Part shown: one piece after another, positions 51,069 to 62,754 of the stretch
How positions within the stretch are numbered: the first letter of the stretch is position 1
Layout: every line of letters starts with the position of its first letter
NCBI GenBank assembly: GCA_034190875.2
Contig: CM067343.1
Location: 27,131,954-27,195,953, forward strand
Source: Urechis unicinctus
Lineage: Eukaryota; Annelida; Polychaeta; Xenopneusta; Urechidae
Length of the DNA: 64,000 nt
Direction of reading: 5' to 3'
Notes under the pieces: generated by a model
What the model saw: only the letters and a program-made list of their open reading frames with translations
The model's database searches: none
What the model was told of the DNA's origin: nothing
Position numbers and translations under genes: made by a program

Positions 51069-52444
51069 GTTTTATCCCGCGATGATTCGTCGACCGGGAT
51101 TTGGTGGAATCCCTACGACAGGTCTAGCACTGAAAAGTATTTTGGTTTATTTTGTCCTACCGCGTCAAGTACATCGTCAAGTCTAGGGATACGCAACACT
51201 TGGGGAATTGTTACAGCATTCAATCCGCGGTAGTCGATTACCATTCTAAATCCCCCTGATGCTTTCCTAACCAGCAGCGCTGGTGACGCCCATGTGCCTT
51301 CGTTCGTTTCTTCAATCAAATCGTGATGTAGTTGGTCATGCACCATCCGATCTAATTCAGCCCTCATTGGTGGGAATATTCTGTAAGGCAATTTGTTTAT
51401 GGGCTTAGAGTTGGTGTGACCTAACTGTTTGTTGACTGGGTCAACAAAGCAATCACTGTTTTCGCCCACGAGGCGTTGTAGTCGTGTCCACTGATAGCGT
51501 GTCAGCTGAGAATGGGACCAGTCAATATCGGGGGCGATAGTTTGGCTGCGATTTTGTGATTTGCCAATTGATGATATTGTGGGGGTTTTCGAGGGGTTTT
51601 CAGTGTCCTCACGTCGCCCATCAATTGCGTCACCATGGATATCATTGGCGGTGGAGGTGGCCACTGGGCTAACCGCAGGATGGTGTCTATTTATGCTGTG
51701 GAGTTGTTCCGTGCGTCTGGCATATGTCTCGGCATCATCGAACGACATAGGGTCCTTGTCTAGTACGTAGGACTTTACATATGTTCGATACCCATGGATG
51801 TAGAAGCGCATTTTTTCGTCCTCGCTGATATTCAAGAGCGAAAATTGTTCCAATACTCTTGTGGTGTAATCATCAACGGGTTCTGAGACGCCCTGCCGTA
51901 GTTCAAACAACACTTTGTGTTGCAGGTGGTTTTGAGAGTCTGGACCGTATTTTCCGTGACAAGCTTTCCGTAATTTGCAATAGTTTTGTTTTGTTAATTC
52001 CGAAATGGACTCGTACCACATTAACGCTCGATCTGACAGCAACAGTGGTAATAAGTCGCACAAGTTCTGGTGCAATAGTTCATGAATTGCTGCAAAATGG
52101 TCCAGTCTATTTAGAAAATGGGAAACATTCTCCTTCGATTCACCGGAAAACTTTATGTCCGTTGGCACTACCGTTTTAGCTCTGCGGTGTCCCTGGTAAG
52201 ATGCTACTGCACCGTCTGATGGTGCAGGTGAATTTGATCTGTTACATTCATTGTCTCTGCTCAAAAGACGTGGGACTCTATGACCCGTTATCTCGTGGTT
52301 GTCCACCAAAGTAGACACTGCCTGGTGTAGACTGTGGATCTTCTCCTCGAGTGTCTCTGCTGGCGGTTCTTGGTCGTCTACGCGAGCATCTAAAGCTTTT
52401 TCCTAGCAAAGTCTGAGGGTAACTTCGTTATCGTCTTGAGACAT
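51069..52444 (-). pseudogene. Ty3-type LTR retrotransposon: gag joined to reverse transcriptase, truncated
   Basis: Minus strand. The likely gag start is at 52444, but a TAG follows 13 codons later at 52403-52405 (inside the first codons). The long open frame 52318-51113 (401 residues) follows. Residues 52-205 are a capsid-type gag domain (FSGESKENVSHFL, DRALMWYES, and a GVSEPVDDYTTRV segment). From about residue 263 the text is polymerase: linker, then SPALLVRK, FRMVIDYRGLN and FSVLDL, the strand with the first catalytic Asp. No CCHC zinc knuckle and no aspartic protease lie between gag and polymerase. A TAG (51110-51112) interrupts the frame after FSVLDLS; RT-like residues continue briefly to about 51069, then host sequence begins. 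The YxDD motif, RNase H and integrase are absent. Confidence 0.92.
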
Positions 52445-52500
52445 TTTCAGACAGGATATTTGACACGGCTGATCTAACTTTGGAAGATGCTATTTAGAAA

Positions 52501-52518
52501 TACCCGGATTCTCCACCA
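52501..52518 (-). other. Primer-binding site of the Ty3-type element
   Basis: On the minus strand TGGTGGAGAATCCGGGTA lies just inside the predicted LTR end and before gag. TGG followed by an acceptor-stem-like and T-arm-like sequence is what a tRNA 3' end would pair with. I did not identify the tRNA. Confidence 0.6.
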
Positions 52519-52523
52519 TTTTT

Positions 52524-52805
52524 TGTGAGGGTATTTCTTGTTTAAGTCCGGTTTCTCTTCTGTAGTGGCCTGAGCCGTATACTCAGATACATAAAGATCG
52601 CAATCTATATTTATTGTACTACAACCTAGCACCGCGTTAAATCAGTATTACGCTTACATTCCCTAAATCAGAACTCTCGAGCCAACCCGTATCATTCACT
52701 TATATACCACACACATCACATTACCTCACTCGGGCCAGGCCTCTTCCTTAACTGGTTGACCAATCTGAGTCAACCACGAACATACTCGGGCTGACCTCCA
52801 ATACA
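52524..52805 (-). repeat. 5' LTR of the Ty3-type element (boundaries approximate)
   Basis: On the minus strand it begins about TGTATTGGAGG (52805) and ends CCCTCACA (52524), giving TG...CA ends. It contains a TATA-like box (plus-strand TATATA at 52701-52706) and an AATAAA signal (plus-strand TTTATT at 52610-52615), in the order expected for a promoter and polyadenylation region. No second LTR was found, so the outer boundary is an estimate. Confidence 0.6.
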
Positions 52806-53479
52806 TGTTACGTAATTATTTAAATAAACGGTCAGAAGCATACAACAATTGCTGTCTTCGGCTACTATCGAAAGGTGAACAATTCTAACACTACGACAGT
52901 TTTAAGTGATGATATAATGTATGCCAGGTGCTTCCTGTAGTCATGATAACAAAATAATATACAACTTAAACACACACATCTCCGATTGATTTCACTACAT
53001 TGAGAATTCGAAAATAGATAAAGCTTTCGTTTGTGCAATTTCTAGGCATGCATAGTTGGTTATTAGGCGCAGTATCACGCTTTATAATGAAGCGCTTGAT
53101 TGGCAAATGGGTTAAGTGAAGGATTCGGAGCATCTTCGTTGTAGTGACTCACTATTCTAACTATGATGTACTAAACAGTTGCTGCTAAAATTGATATGCG
53201 AAAAGTATCTCGTGCAGGCTCTTATACAGCATAGTAATTACGGTCCGAAAGTGCGTTATGCTGAGAAGTAATATAATACGATAAACATGGGAATGCATTC
53301 TGTAGGTCAATTCGACGTTTCAATAATGGCAGAGATTGCATAAGCATTAGACAGCGGGTGCCTACAGCCTATGCTCGAAGGTTCATAGCTACGCTACGAT
53401 CGTTCACTTGTGCCCAAGATAATGAGTGAAGATACCACATGTGAGCCGCGTGCGCATTGTTATAACGTCTTCAAAAACC
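52806..53479. other. No gene recognised
   Basis: AT-rich sequence between the LTR and the 53.5-kb duplicate; nothing recognisable. Confidence 0.5.
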
Positions 53480-53754
53480 ATGAGGCATTATCCGATTAAT
53501 TCGGAGGCGTTGTCGCCTAGACCAATCTGATGACTCCATATCTTTACCACACGCCGCGCCCTGAGATGCTGGATGAACAGTCTCATCTTTTGTGCTGATT
53601 TCATGGTAAGATGAAACGGCAATGACGGAGGGAATTGTGGCAGTAAATGGTGGATGCGTCTTGCATCATTTCTTGGGTAGCCATTTGGGAGCATAGATGT
53701 TTTTTTCTGAGTAACACAAAAAAACAATATCATCATCAATCTGTGACCGCTCAT
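53480..53754. repeat. Direct segmental duplicate of 39480-39800, with a minus-strand coding relic
   Basis: Minus-strand frame 53488-53754 contains FPPSLPFHLTMKS and ARRVVKIWSHQIGLG, aligning with the frame at 39626-39736. Family not recognised. Confidence 0.5.
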
Positions 53755-54299
53755 TGTCTGTGGCAGCTGTGGAAGATTGACATATGTACAACTATATAAT
53801 TTATAGCGAAGTAATCATCAATTTAAAGATAAATACAATATAGTCGAGATCAGTCAAGTGCAATTCAGAGATCTTCTTAGTCTTTTTAAAGTACATTACA
53901 CCACCATATTGTAATGGTATATCACGCACTTAAACTAACACAAGAATGAAACTTCTCTCAAGCTTGCTCGTGCCATTTATATTATTACTTTTGCCACGAC
54001 ACAAAAACGGCACTCTATTTGAATGTCTACATGTACGTTCCTTTGATTTGGTGAGCAAATGAGTATTGCTCGAATTCAGATAATTTTTGCGCATTTGGCT
54101 TAACTTACGTTTTATTGGGAACGTACTGCAAGTAACTAAGTTCTGTTCGTGTTAAGTATCGGATAATCTTCTATGTGCTTTAAAGGTGAAATCATTTTAA
54201 CCGTCAGTATTAACAATAATAACAGTCATGATCTTAAAAGTAGGGCAAGTATTTTTCGACCTGCGCATTTGTGTACCATACATTTGACAGTAAAATAAT

Positions 54300-55112
54300 C
54301 GAAATATTGTAAACGTTTACCCTTAAAGTAAACATTCACACTCTTGTAGTTTAATGCGCAGCTACAGGTTGAGATAAGATGCCCCCACCCAGCCTCAATG
54401 CACTTGGCGGCTTTTCTGATTCAAACGTTCCCACGAAAAAAACAGCTTCACTACCATAGTAGTATCCCAATATCTAGGCTATAAATAATGTTACATATAA
54501 TGTCTAATTTGGAAGTGTGATTGCATTTTCCGATTATTTAACTGCCATCATTCAATGCGTCTTCCGTGTTTGTATTGTGCAATTTGCTCACTCTGCTGGT
54601 TATTTTGTGAATTGCACATATTCCGCTCACATGACATATTTATATATCATTTGTGTCATTTGGCTTAAGAAGCAGATGCCGTTGTAAAGAGGCATGAAAC
54701 TATGGTAATTAGATACATATGAGATTTATTGGCGTGTGAATATTGCAAAGCAGAAAGATGTGTAAGATTAGCTGCATTTCGTTGCATTTCCGTGTCTCAA
54801 ATCCGAATAACATTCAATTATGACTTGCATACACATAGGTCATACACGATTTGTCATGCGCTCGACCGGTACAAAGGCGTTTTAAGTGTCATGTGTAAAG
54901 TGGTTGTAAATGTCTTCAATGGTGTCATGTGATGAATAAATATTCCAAAAACTTATTTATGTGTTCGTTTGCTTCTCCGTTAATGCTAAAAGAGATGAAA
55001 TATATTGAGTAGGTGCAACTGAAGATGATACTGTAACATCAAAAAGTAAAGACTATGGTAGCGTTCCCTTCATTGCAGAAACAATTGGGCGGTAAGGAGA
55101 GAGATTACTATT

Positions 55113-55182
<70 letters not shown>

Positions 55183-56800
55183 CATATATATAAATATAGA
55201 CATATATGCATATATATATACATTTACATAAATATATATATATATATTTATATATTGATATGTTTACATGTAAATAGATCGCGAAAGTCTTTTTGGTGAT
55301 ATGAAAAAAACGTTTACTGAAATATAACTATATGACTTAAGAGTGTTTTATCACTGACCTTATTCATTTCCGCCAACAAATAGGCCAAAAAAAATAACCG
55401 GACTAGCGATGCTCTTGACTGCCGCCCACATCGTCTAAAGCCATAGGTGTTTTTTCATGAGCTTGTTACAGGCAAGAAATCGCACACCGTCCGTGCAAAG
55501 AGAATAATGATACAGGGACTATATGCGTGGGCAGATATTCCAGGAAATTTGCACGAATTCTGGAAACTGTTATATTTAGCAACAAATGTCACATGGTATG
55601 TGTGCTTAATTAGATGACATACAATTGCCAGTTTTTTTCGACTATTATCGATTGCTCTCTTTTCGTGATATTTTTGTTTCGAATCGTGCATTGATAGTAA
55701 AAGTATTAATCGCAGTATTTATTCGATGTGATGATCTTATTTCCATGGGATATTGTTGTAATTGGAAACAATGGCCGTGCATAATCTGGCGTAAATTAAT
55801 GCATTCCATTTTCTGCATGAATAACTTGTCATCTTTCAAAATAACACAAACAAATTTCTGAGTGATTAATGGGAACGAATGGCATATAAATTGTCTTTCG
55901 GGTGAAATGCATTATCAGAGCGTGATGGCTGTTGCTCTAACGTGTACTGCTATGCAGATCTTGCATATGGCTTAAGACTTGATGTTTGGCGTGATGGTAT
56001 GCTCTGTGATGCTAACAAAGACAAATCAACGTTTTTATTACCTCAATGTGATTGGCATATCACTTCATTGTATATTCACAATATGATAACAATCAAGTAT
56101 CATAGCATTCACAACGCACTTATTGAGTAGTAACATGGCTCAAAGTAAGGTAACACCATTCACTTGGCCAGTGTTTATATTCGTTTCCATGGTACTGATA
56201 TTTTCCACTCATAACTTGGAAATTTCGCAAGTTCCTTCACCATACACTACTTTTGGATATCAAATGATTAAAGATCCACAATATAAGGTAGATTCGTAAT
56301 CAACTTCAAGGAGAATGTGTTTGGAGAATTGTCATTTGGGATCATTAATATATGTTGAATGCCTCATCGATCAAATGTTTCAAATTGGTGTATAAAAAAC
56401 AACGGAATACACAAAACCACACGAATGCACAACAGTCCATATTTCAGAACAGAACCTCAGCCATATCTGCCACACAGCCAAAAATTGTTGTATGTTCATA
56501 TATGACATGATTTATTTACAGTGATTTCCATCAGTAATCGACCTCTAATTAGGTGGAGTTAAAGCATTATTTAAAGTCTTTATCCTTAAAATTAACATCG
56601 AGTTGATTTTCAAAAGAGTTTTGTGAACTGTCTGAAGCTATCTTGGCTGGTAAACTATTCGATCGAGTCACACCACAAATTCTTCATTTCATTATTCGCC
56701 TTGACTCACGTAACTTACCCACGGTAAGTTATTACCATTGGTTAATCTCAGTTAGCACAAACATCCACATGTCAACCAATCAAAAGAGAGAAGCCGATAG
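54300..56800. repeat. Inverted segmental duplicate of about 24060-27000
   Basis: The opposite arm of the large inverted repeat; matched islands are listed in the partner entry. The part around 55390-55600 is especially similar to 25440-25620. No gene recognised. Confidence 0.75.
55112..55270. repeat. (TTA)n then (TA)n microsatellite
   Basis: About six TTA/ATT units run directly into a TA tract, then interrupted TA. It corresponds to the TA array in the inverted partner at 25726-25870. Confidence 0.97.
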
Positions 56801-58200
56801 GCAACGTCATTGATCTCTTATTCCATTTGTATGATATTTTATTCGCTGAAACAAACAAAGGTGGCGTTCCAATATTACATTAAAATGGCATTGCAAAGCA
56901 CCAATAACATAAACTTCCAACAACAAATTGCTCAACAAACAAGAGCCGGCCAATGTACAAGCTCCCTGCATTTCTCTTGAATCGTTTGAGAGCATCTGCT
57001 CTCACCGGTATGTAAGTCAATATTTTGCAAGTACGTTCAATACGGTACAAAGTGGGCTTTTAACCGCTAATGGACGCATGTACATGTGACAATATGTGTG
57101 CACCAAGAATGCATTAAGAGTCACATCAACGCGTGCGGCTGAATGCAATGATATGACAAGACGGAAGGCAAGGTTATAGTCATTTATACAATAAGCAAAA
57201 AAGCATAACCATAGTGATGATATGTGATTCTTGGCGATGTATAGGGTAGTAAACTGCATTGAGGGACAAGTTAATTATACTGGTGATTAGAGAAATACAA
57301 CACTAATATGGTATATGGACGGTTCAAATATGGATCTGTTATTGCATATTGGTGTTTGCTGAAGAAAATGAATGACATTTATAATCAACACTGTTCTCAG
57401 TGTAACCACCCTTGTTATTACCACTTGCACTACTATTAAATGCTCTTATTCTGTTCCAATGTGTCTATATGAACGCAATTTGCTACCGGACAAGACAAGT
57501 AGCGTATTGTGATGTGGTGTCGGTATTGGCATAGAAGTTGGCTATGAAAGCCCAAAGTTGGCTATAACGACCACCATATGTCGACTTGACAGTCTCCCTT
57601 TAATAACCATAAATCACCACTTTACTTCCAAAGATATAAGTGTTCAAGTGGGATTGCATTCAAGAAAGAAAGTGCTACAGCTTTAATGGGTACTACATGT
57701 ACATGCATCGATCAGATAACCCAATTACACTGTCAAACCGACCAATTCATGACGCAAAATATTGAAACAGAATAGTCACGTTGATGCAAGTCAAGCGCCC
57801 TCAAACGCACGCCTTAGCACGATGCCGTCAAAGCGAATATATTGAACTACTGCAACCGCCTGTCAGGGCCAACACGGGCTCAGTTTATACCAAGCATACC
57901 CTCACAAAAAGATGGATCGTTTGTTGCCCTATGTGAGGCAATGGAAATGACACCTTCGTTTTCGGTGCTTGCAAGGCATCATTTTGAGTTGCAACAATCA
58001 AACATTGATTCCTATGCGCAACAGTATCCGACGTTCTGTTAGTTACAAGATGCTCATGTAATTGCAATCAAACTGGAACAGAACATAAATTGTCTAGTAC
58101 TATAGCCTCGTGATACCACCTTAACTGCGCATGTCCAATTTGGTTGCAACTATATTTGTGGGGGATATGAGGCCGCCATTATTATGAAAACGAGGTATTG
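56801..58200. other. No gene recognised
   Basis: AT-rich sequence with short random open frames; nothing I can support. Confidence 0.5.
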
Positions 58201-58209
58201 GCGTGGTCA

Positions 58210-58600
58210 GAAACCAAGGAATGGTTGATAATCAAGCCAGCAGGCGCCATGTGGACGATGAGTTATAGATTAATACACCAGCTGAGGTGTAATTTGTCAT
58301 TGATATCTGAGAGTGATGACTAAGCGGTTGCTGAAATTATAATTTATCGCGAGAGGTAGTTGGGCAGTTGGGCATTCAAATTGTTTGCATTTACACGTAT
58401 GACACGTAATTTGCTACATTGATGTAAAAGAAGTAATGATTTGAACTATTTCCAGGTATCTAAAACCTAACCTATAAATATACACTTTATTCAACTTTTA
58501 GTGTAGCTTGATATTGGAAATATATCGATTAATACCTATTATTGTTTGAGGCCATCGTGCTATTTGCACCCTCAGTATAAATAGGGACAGCAATTGGGCT
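58210..58600. repeat. Direct segmental duplicate of about 22400-22730
   Basis: AATCAAGCCAGCAGGCGCCATG resembles the 22412-22436 segment; further islands around GTGATGACTAAGCGG and GGCCATCGTGCTATTTGCACC follow in order. Diverged. Confidence 0.55.
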
Positions 58601-59634
58601 GTATAGGATCTGCAAGCATAAGAACGTGGAGTTAATTAACTTCCGCTGCGATCGTAAGAGTCAGTTTCTGCGGTAGAAGCCAGTTGCTAAGCCAGTAGAA
58701 TAATCGTTCACATTCGGTACTTTCGCATGCTACACTTTCAACAAACGGCTTGTGAAGCTGTAAAACTACCTTCTTCTTGGGTTGTATGACCATGATGTAT
58801 CACCACCGTATTGAAGTGCAATAAGAGATGACGACAGATTTCTCTAAAGAGCACCAGGCCATGCCAACCACAAGAAACGAAAATAGAAATGCCTCTTGAT
58901 TGGCATTGTTTCTTGAGTGCTAAATTCCCTGCATACATTTACAGAAAATAGCTACATAGCTCAATATTCAATTGCCTCAATGAACATGAAAGTGCTTCGT
59001 GGCGTTTTTATGATTATCAAGTTAAATCGAAAGAGGTAAGAGATTTACGTTTTCTTTCTCAATATGTGTGATATCGATAATAACAGTTGCATGTAACTTT
59101 TATCAAACCTGTGTGCTTCTTTATCAAATCAGGCCGGTAATAAACAACACCTGTAGAACGCACTCACAACTCAAGAGGCAACAGAAATTTAAACTAACAT
59201 CAGATATGTTTAGAAGCTGTGGTATGTAGTAACCCTCATCTCAGCTTTGGTTTTGTCAATTCGCCACTGGATCATGTCGGATTTTCTGTGTTATTTTACC
59301 ACCATCTGCTTGTATGCAAACGTTATGGTGACTCCTAGAATGCACTTACAGAAATAAAACAATGGAAACTTGTTCGTTGCATCAAGAACCTTGAGCACAG
59401 TGCTCTCCGACTAGGCGAATGGTTGTGCTCTATTCACCAATACCAATAATTATGGGAGCACGTTGAAGCTTATTGGATATAAGAAAATATATGTAGAAGG
59501 TAAGTACACGTACTGTTATGTTTGGATTTAAGTTGAATGATAGTTCGACACCTTAACGCACTAAGCTTTTATTGTGTCAATTAGTCACAGCCACTACCCA
59601 CCGTCATCGCATCACCTAACTCTTGAGACTTAAC

Positions 59635-59735
59635 CAGGTCAAAGACGACCGCAGAAGGAAGTACGTATCTGAAACAAAGTACGTACTTCGTTCCCAGTAC
59701 GCCATACTTGGTTTGAAGTATGCATACATAATCAT
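59635..59735 (+). repeat. Left terminal inverted repeat
   Basis: Contains the 12-base perfect palindrome AAGTACGTACTT at 59677-59688. Similarity to the right end is strong to about 59700, then falls, with mostly transition differences to about 59735. Confidence 0.85.
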
Positions 59736-60620
59736 TAATTCTCTCAACTGTTTTGCAAATTGCGACATCATTTACTGAAATTTGGTTGAGTAAAATCGTG
59801 GAAACACCCTTAGTTGTCACAGCCTCGATTTGGGACCATGTTAAGCGTTGAACGTGTACGATAAGGCTTCTCTACGCGTTTTCAAACTGTAGTACGGCGT
59901 CCATCGAGTGTCTTTCCCGAAGATTGATGAGGCACGAATCAGTTTTGAATCAGTTTGGCAAAGTAAAGAACTTATTTTTTGCGGAGAGTAATCCCCGAGT
60001 GTAGGTACACTACAAATCAATTATCACTATTACTATGAGGCAGATAATGATAACAAGTATAGTAACGTTATGACTGTTTGACAGCTAAAGGTATATGTAT
60101 GATGTTGATGCAATAAGTGAGATCAAGGACAGGTTACACAATGCAGGATAAAGCTACTTTAATAGGTCATGACACAGATGGGATTAATTGATATACCTAT
60201 ACAGGTACAGACATACATATTACAACAGCGAGTGCTGAATGACAAAACTAGAGGAAAGCATGTACAAAATGTGGGATGGCATTGAAAACGGAAAGTGGGG
60301 AGGGGTTTGGGACAGATAGCAAATCGATGTGATGTCGTTGAAATCTAATTCTGAAAGGCAAAGAAGCGCCTGTTACCTGACCTTATCCGTACGGGATTTA
60401 ATTGGGGCAGCCTCTTCCCTTCCAAGGAGCAAAGATAAGGACTAATGCGATAATGTTTACAAATTTGACAAAATGCGCCCCAACCTATGTTTTCATTAAA
60501 ATGGAGTCCAGAATAAAATATTCTCTCTTTGTCTCTGTTGTTTGGAATAGAATATATTGGAAACAATTATTTAAACTTTCAGAGATCTAAGGTTGAAACA
60601 CCACACAGGTAAAATACATA

Positions 60621-60950
60621 TTGCATACATATCTGATGGTACTGAATGCCCCGCGAGAGCAGAAACAGAGGAAGAGGATAATATGCACAAAGTCTTATGA
60701 ACTTGTTCAGCGGTGTGAGGGGAATATTCTAGTTGAGTATATAGACGAGAACAATAACAGATGGGTTTATTGTTCAGGCGAGACCTGGAACACCCCTCAC
60801 AGGAATAGCTTTTTCATTGAGAGAGTTGAAACCAATTTTCAGCGAGTTGGAAGGCGGCTGCATGGACTCATCTCATCACTAAGGCTGAAGGAATGTTCAA
60901 GTCTGGATAGATTTCATCAACTTTGTCAATGCATGATTGACAGAACTTAG
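60621..60950 (+). CDS. Open frame inside the TIR element, unrecognised
   Basis: 109 codons to TAG at 60948-60950. Composition in the last 70 residues looks protein-like: ILVEYIDENNNRWVYCSGE, TWNTPHRNSFFIERVE, RVGRRLHGLISSLRLK. No known transposase motif. It may be a remnant of the element's own protein or a captured exon, and could also be chance. No start context or splice site supports the upstream boundary. Confidence 0.3.
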   Translation: MHTYLMVLNAPREQKQRKRIICTKSYELVQRCEGNILVEYIDENNNRWVYCSGETWNTPHRNSFFIERVETNFQRVGRRLHGLISSLRLKECSSLDRFHQLCQCMIDRT

Positions 60951-61594
60951 GAGCAGTTTTTGTGTAATGGACAGATTCTTTTTTTTCCAACCAAATCCAA
61001 CAGTTGTGTTGTGACACCACTTGGACATTGTGATTTCAGGTTTCCATTTTCCAAACATCCTCATTGTGAATGAAGGCTTTCAGAAGCACACCGTTTTGAA
61101 ATTGGCATGGCCAATAGCTATTCAATTCTGGAAAAAACCAAAGTAATTCGGACACTGTCTAGTCAAATACATAACATTACATATTATATTCAATGTTTAA
61201 GTACACAACACAAACCAGCAATTCTTGTGAGATTTATTATATCACCCTCTACCAACTAAATCATATTCGGTTGGAATTATTGACATTGTCACTTCAAGCC
61301 GTGCACGACGTTTTGTTGATTTATAAGTATACTACCGACAGAGTGGGGCTATGTCACTTCATAAGTACGAGGTTTCAAATTTCTAAAACAAATAATCTTA
61401 TATAACAACACCACCAGGAAAGGCTACATTCGACCTGTGGTTCGGTCGTATGAATCATAAGTGTCATTCTTATGTCAGATTATGGCAGCAATTTAAAAGG
61501 AAGGACGCCATACTTCGATTTAAGTACGAACGCATCAATACGCCGTTGTTTCAGAAAAATCATTCAACAGGGGTGTTATATTATTAGCGATAGC

Positions 61595-61849
61595 TCATTT
61601 ATATGCCATAGAAGTTTGAATAACATATAAAGTATAATTAGATGATATACTTGTAAATGAGAAAGCATAGACCTTACCTCTGCCATGTTGATGTGTGTAC
61701 AAAATTTTAACCATGAACTTGCAGTCGCTGTCGAATAATGGAAGTGAAAACTCTTCTTGTGAACGCCCGATATCGCTCACAACAACAGATTTGGCTCCAA
61801 ATGTAGGCCATAATATATTTGCATAATTAAATCGTTCAAAGCCAATCAC
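61595..61849 (-). CDS. Open frame inside the TIR element, minus strand, unrecognised
   Basis: Minus-strand frame containing FERFNYANILWPTFGAK, VVSDIGRSQEEFSLPLF and DSDCKFMVKILYTHQHGRG, then a strong donor-like GGCAGAG/GTAAGG at about 61674. An exon ending there is possible, but no acceptor is seen upstream. Family not recognised. Confidence 0.25.
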   Translation of the reverse strand: MIGFERFNYANILWPTFGAKSVVVSDIGRSQEEFSLPLFDSDCKFMVKILYTHQHGRGKVYAFSFTSISSNYTLYVIQTSMAYK

Positions 61850-61894
61850 ATTTCAGAAAATTATGTCACAAAATGCAAAACAGCAGAGGGCGGG

Positions 61895-61999
61895 GGCAAG
61901 ACTGTCATGTGTACCTCAATCGAGGTGCGCCGCACTGGAAACGAAGTACGTACTTTGTTTAATGTACGCACTTCCTTCTGCGGTCAGTCCGCGACCTGA
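61895..61999 (-). repeat. Right terminal inverted repeat
   Basis: Reverse complement of the left end, including the palindrome AAGTACGTACTT at 61944-61955. The outermost base differs (C on the left, T on the right when read inward). Confidence 0.85.
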
Positions 62000-62064
62000 T
62001 AACATGAAATAATAATCAGAATATCTCAATTATTATTTATTACCTCTCTTTTGTGTGCGATGAT

Positions 62065-62350
62065 ATGCACAATAAACAGTAACAACAGTTTAGAATGCAG
62101 TCATGATGCAAGATTTCGTTATTAGCTGTTATTCACTGTTCTCTGTCACGACCCATCCGCGCGTTGAGTTGTTGCGAATAAGTTGTGACTTATCAGATCA
62201 CTTTTTCATGCCCAGTTTACTCATCTTCAATGAACTAATGAAGAATTCTGAGAAGGATATGCGAACTTACAAGGTAAGCAATTCAGACGCGTCATGTCCA
62301 GCTCACACGTGGTTAATGGCCCGGTTACAATTTAATTCAAAATTTTCTAT
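62065..62350. repeat. Direct segmental duplicate of about 22890-23130
   Basis: Islands: AACAGTAACAACAGTTTAGAATGCAGTCATGATGCAAG in diverged form, CGACCCATCCGCG with CAACCCATCTGCG, and CACGTGGTTAATGGCCCG with CACGTGGTTAATTGCCCG. Starts about 65 bases outside the TIR element. Confidence 0.65.
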
Positions 62351-62754
62351 ATCAGCAATTGAGATCACCTTTGCATAGTTCTCATATTTTTCCAGACATT
62401 ATATTCTGTCTTCAATTTGAGTGTTCATTTTTGATTTTGCTGCTCTGGCGCTCATATCCACAGGTAACACAGATCTATATGCTTTATGCACTCGTATATC
62501 ACCGCTACAAGTCTTTAACGCAGCATAAACCTAGATTGTAATTCAAAGCACACAGGCAATCGTCATTTGTCACACAGACATTTCATTCACCCGTAAATAA
62601 CTGTCAAAAGTGAGGATATGCTGGTTATAAGCAGAGCCTTTGTTGGCACTGACAGTCAGGCGTATGCAGTAGTTCAATATATTCGCTTAGACAACATCGT
62701 GCTATGGCGCGTTTTTGTAGATGATTCACTTATCAATTGCGTTAACAATTTCGT

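Larger units (their letters stand above)
59635..61999. mobile_element. DNA transposon with long terminal inverted repeats (2365 bp), unclassified
   Basis: The two ends are inverted repeats of about 65 well-matched and about 100 diverged bases: the left end AGGTC...GACCGCAGAAGGAAGTACGTA and the right end, reverse-complemented, AGGTC...GACCGCAGAAGGAAGTGCGTA. Both are followed by ACAAAGTACGTACTTCGTT and CCAGT. TAAC stands directly outside each end (59631-59634 and 62000-62003), a candidate 4-base target duplication. No recognised transposase lies inside; the longest interior frame is 60621-60950. Probably non-autonomous or decayed. The paralogous region near 22.7-23.1 kb does not show it. Confidence 0.8.

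Noticed and set aside
51561..52179. Plus-strand open frames of 69 and 106 codons
   Set aside because: They lie antisense to the clear gag/polymerase frame on the minus strand and have no domain of their own.
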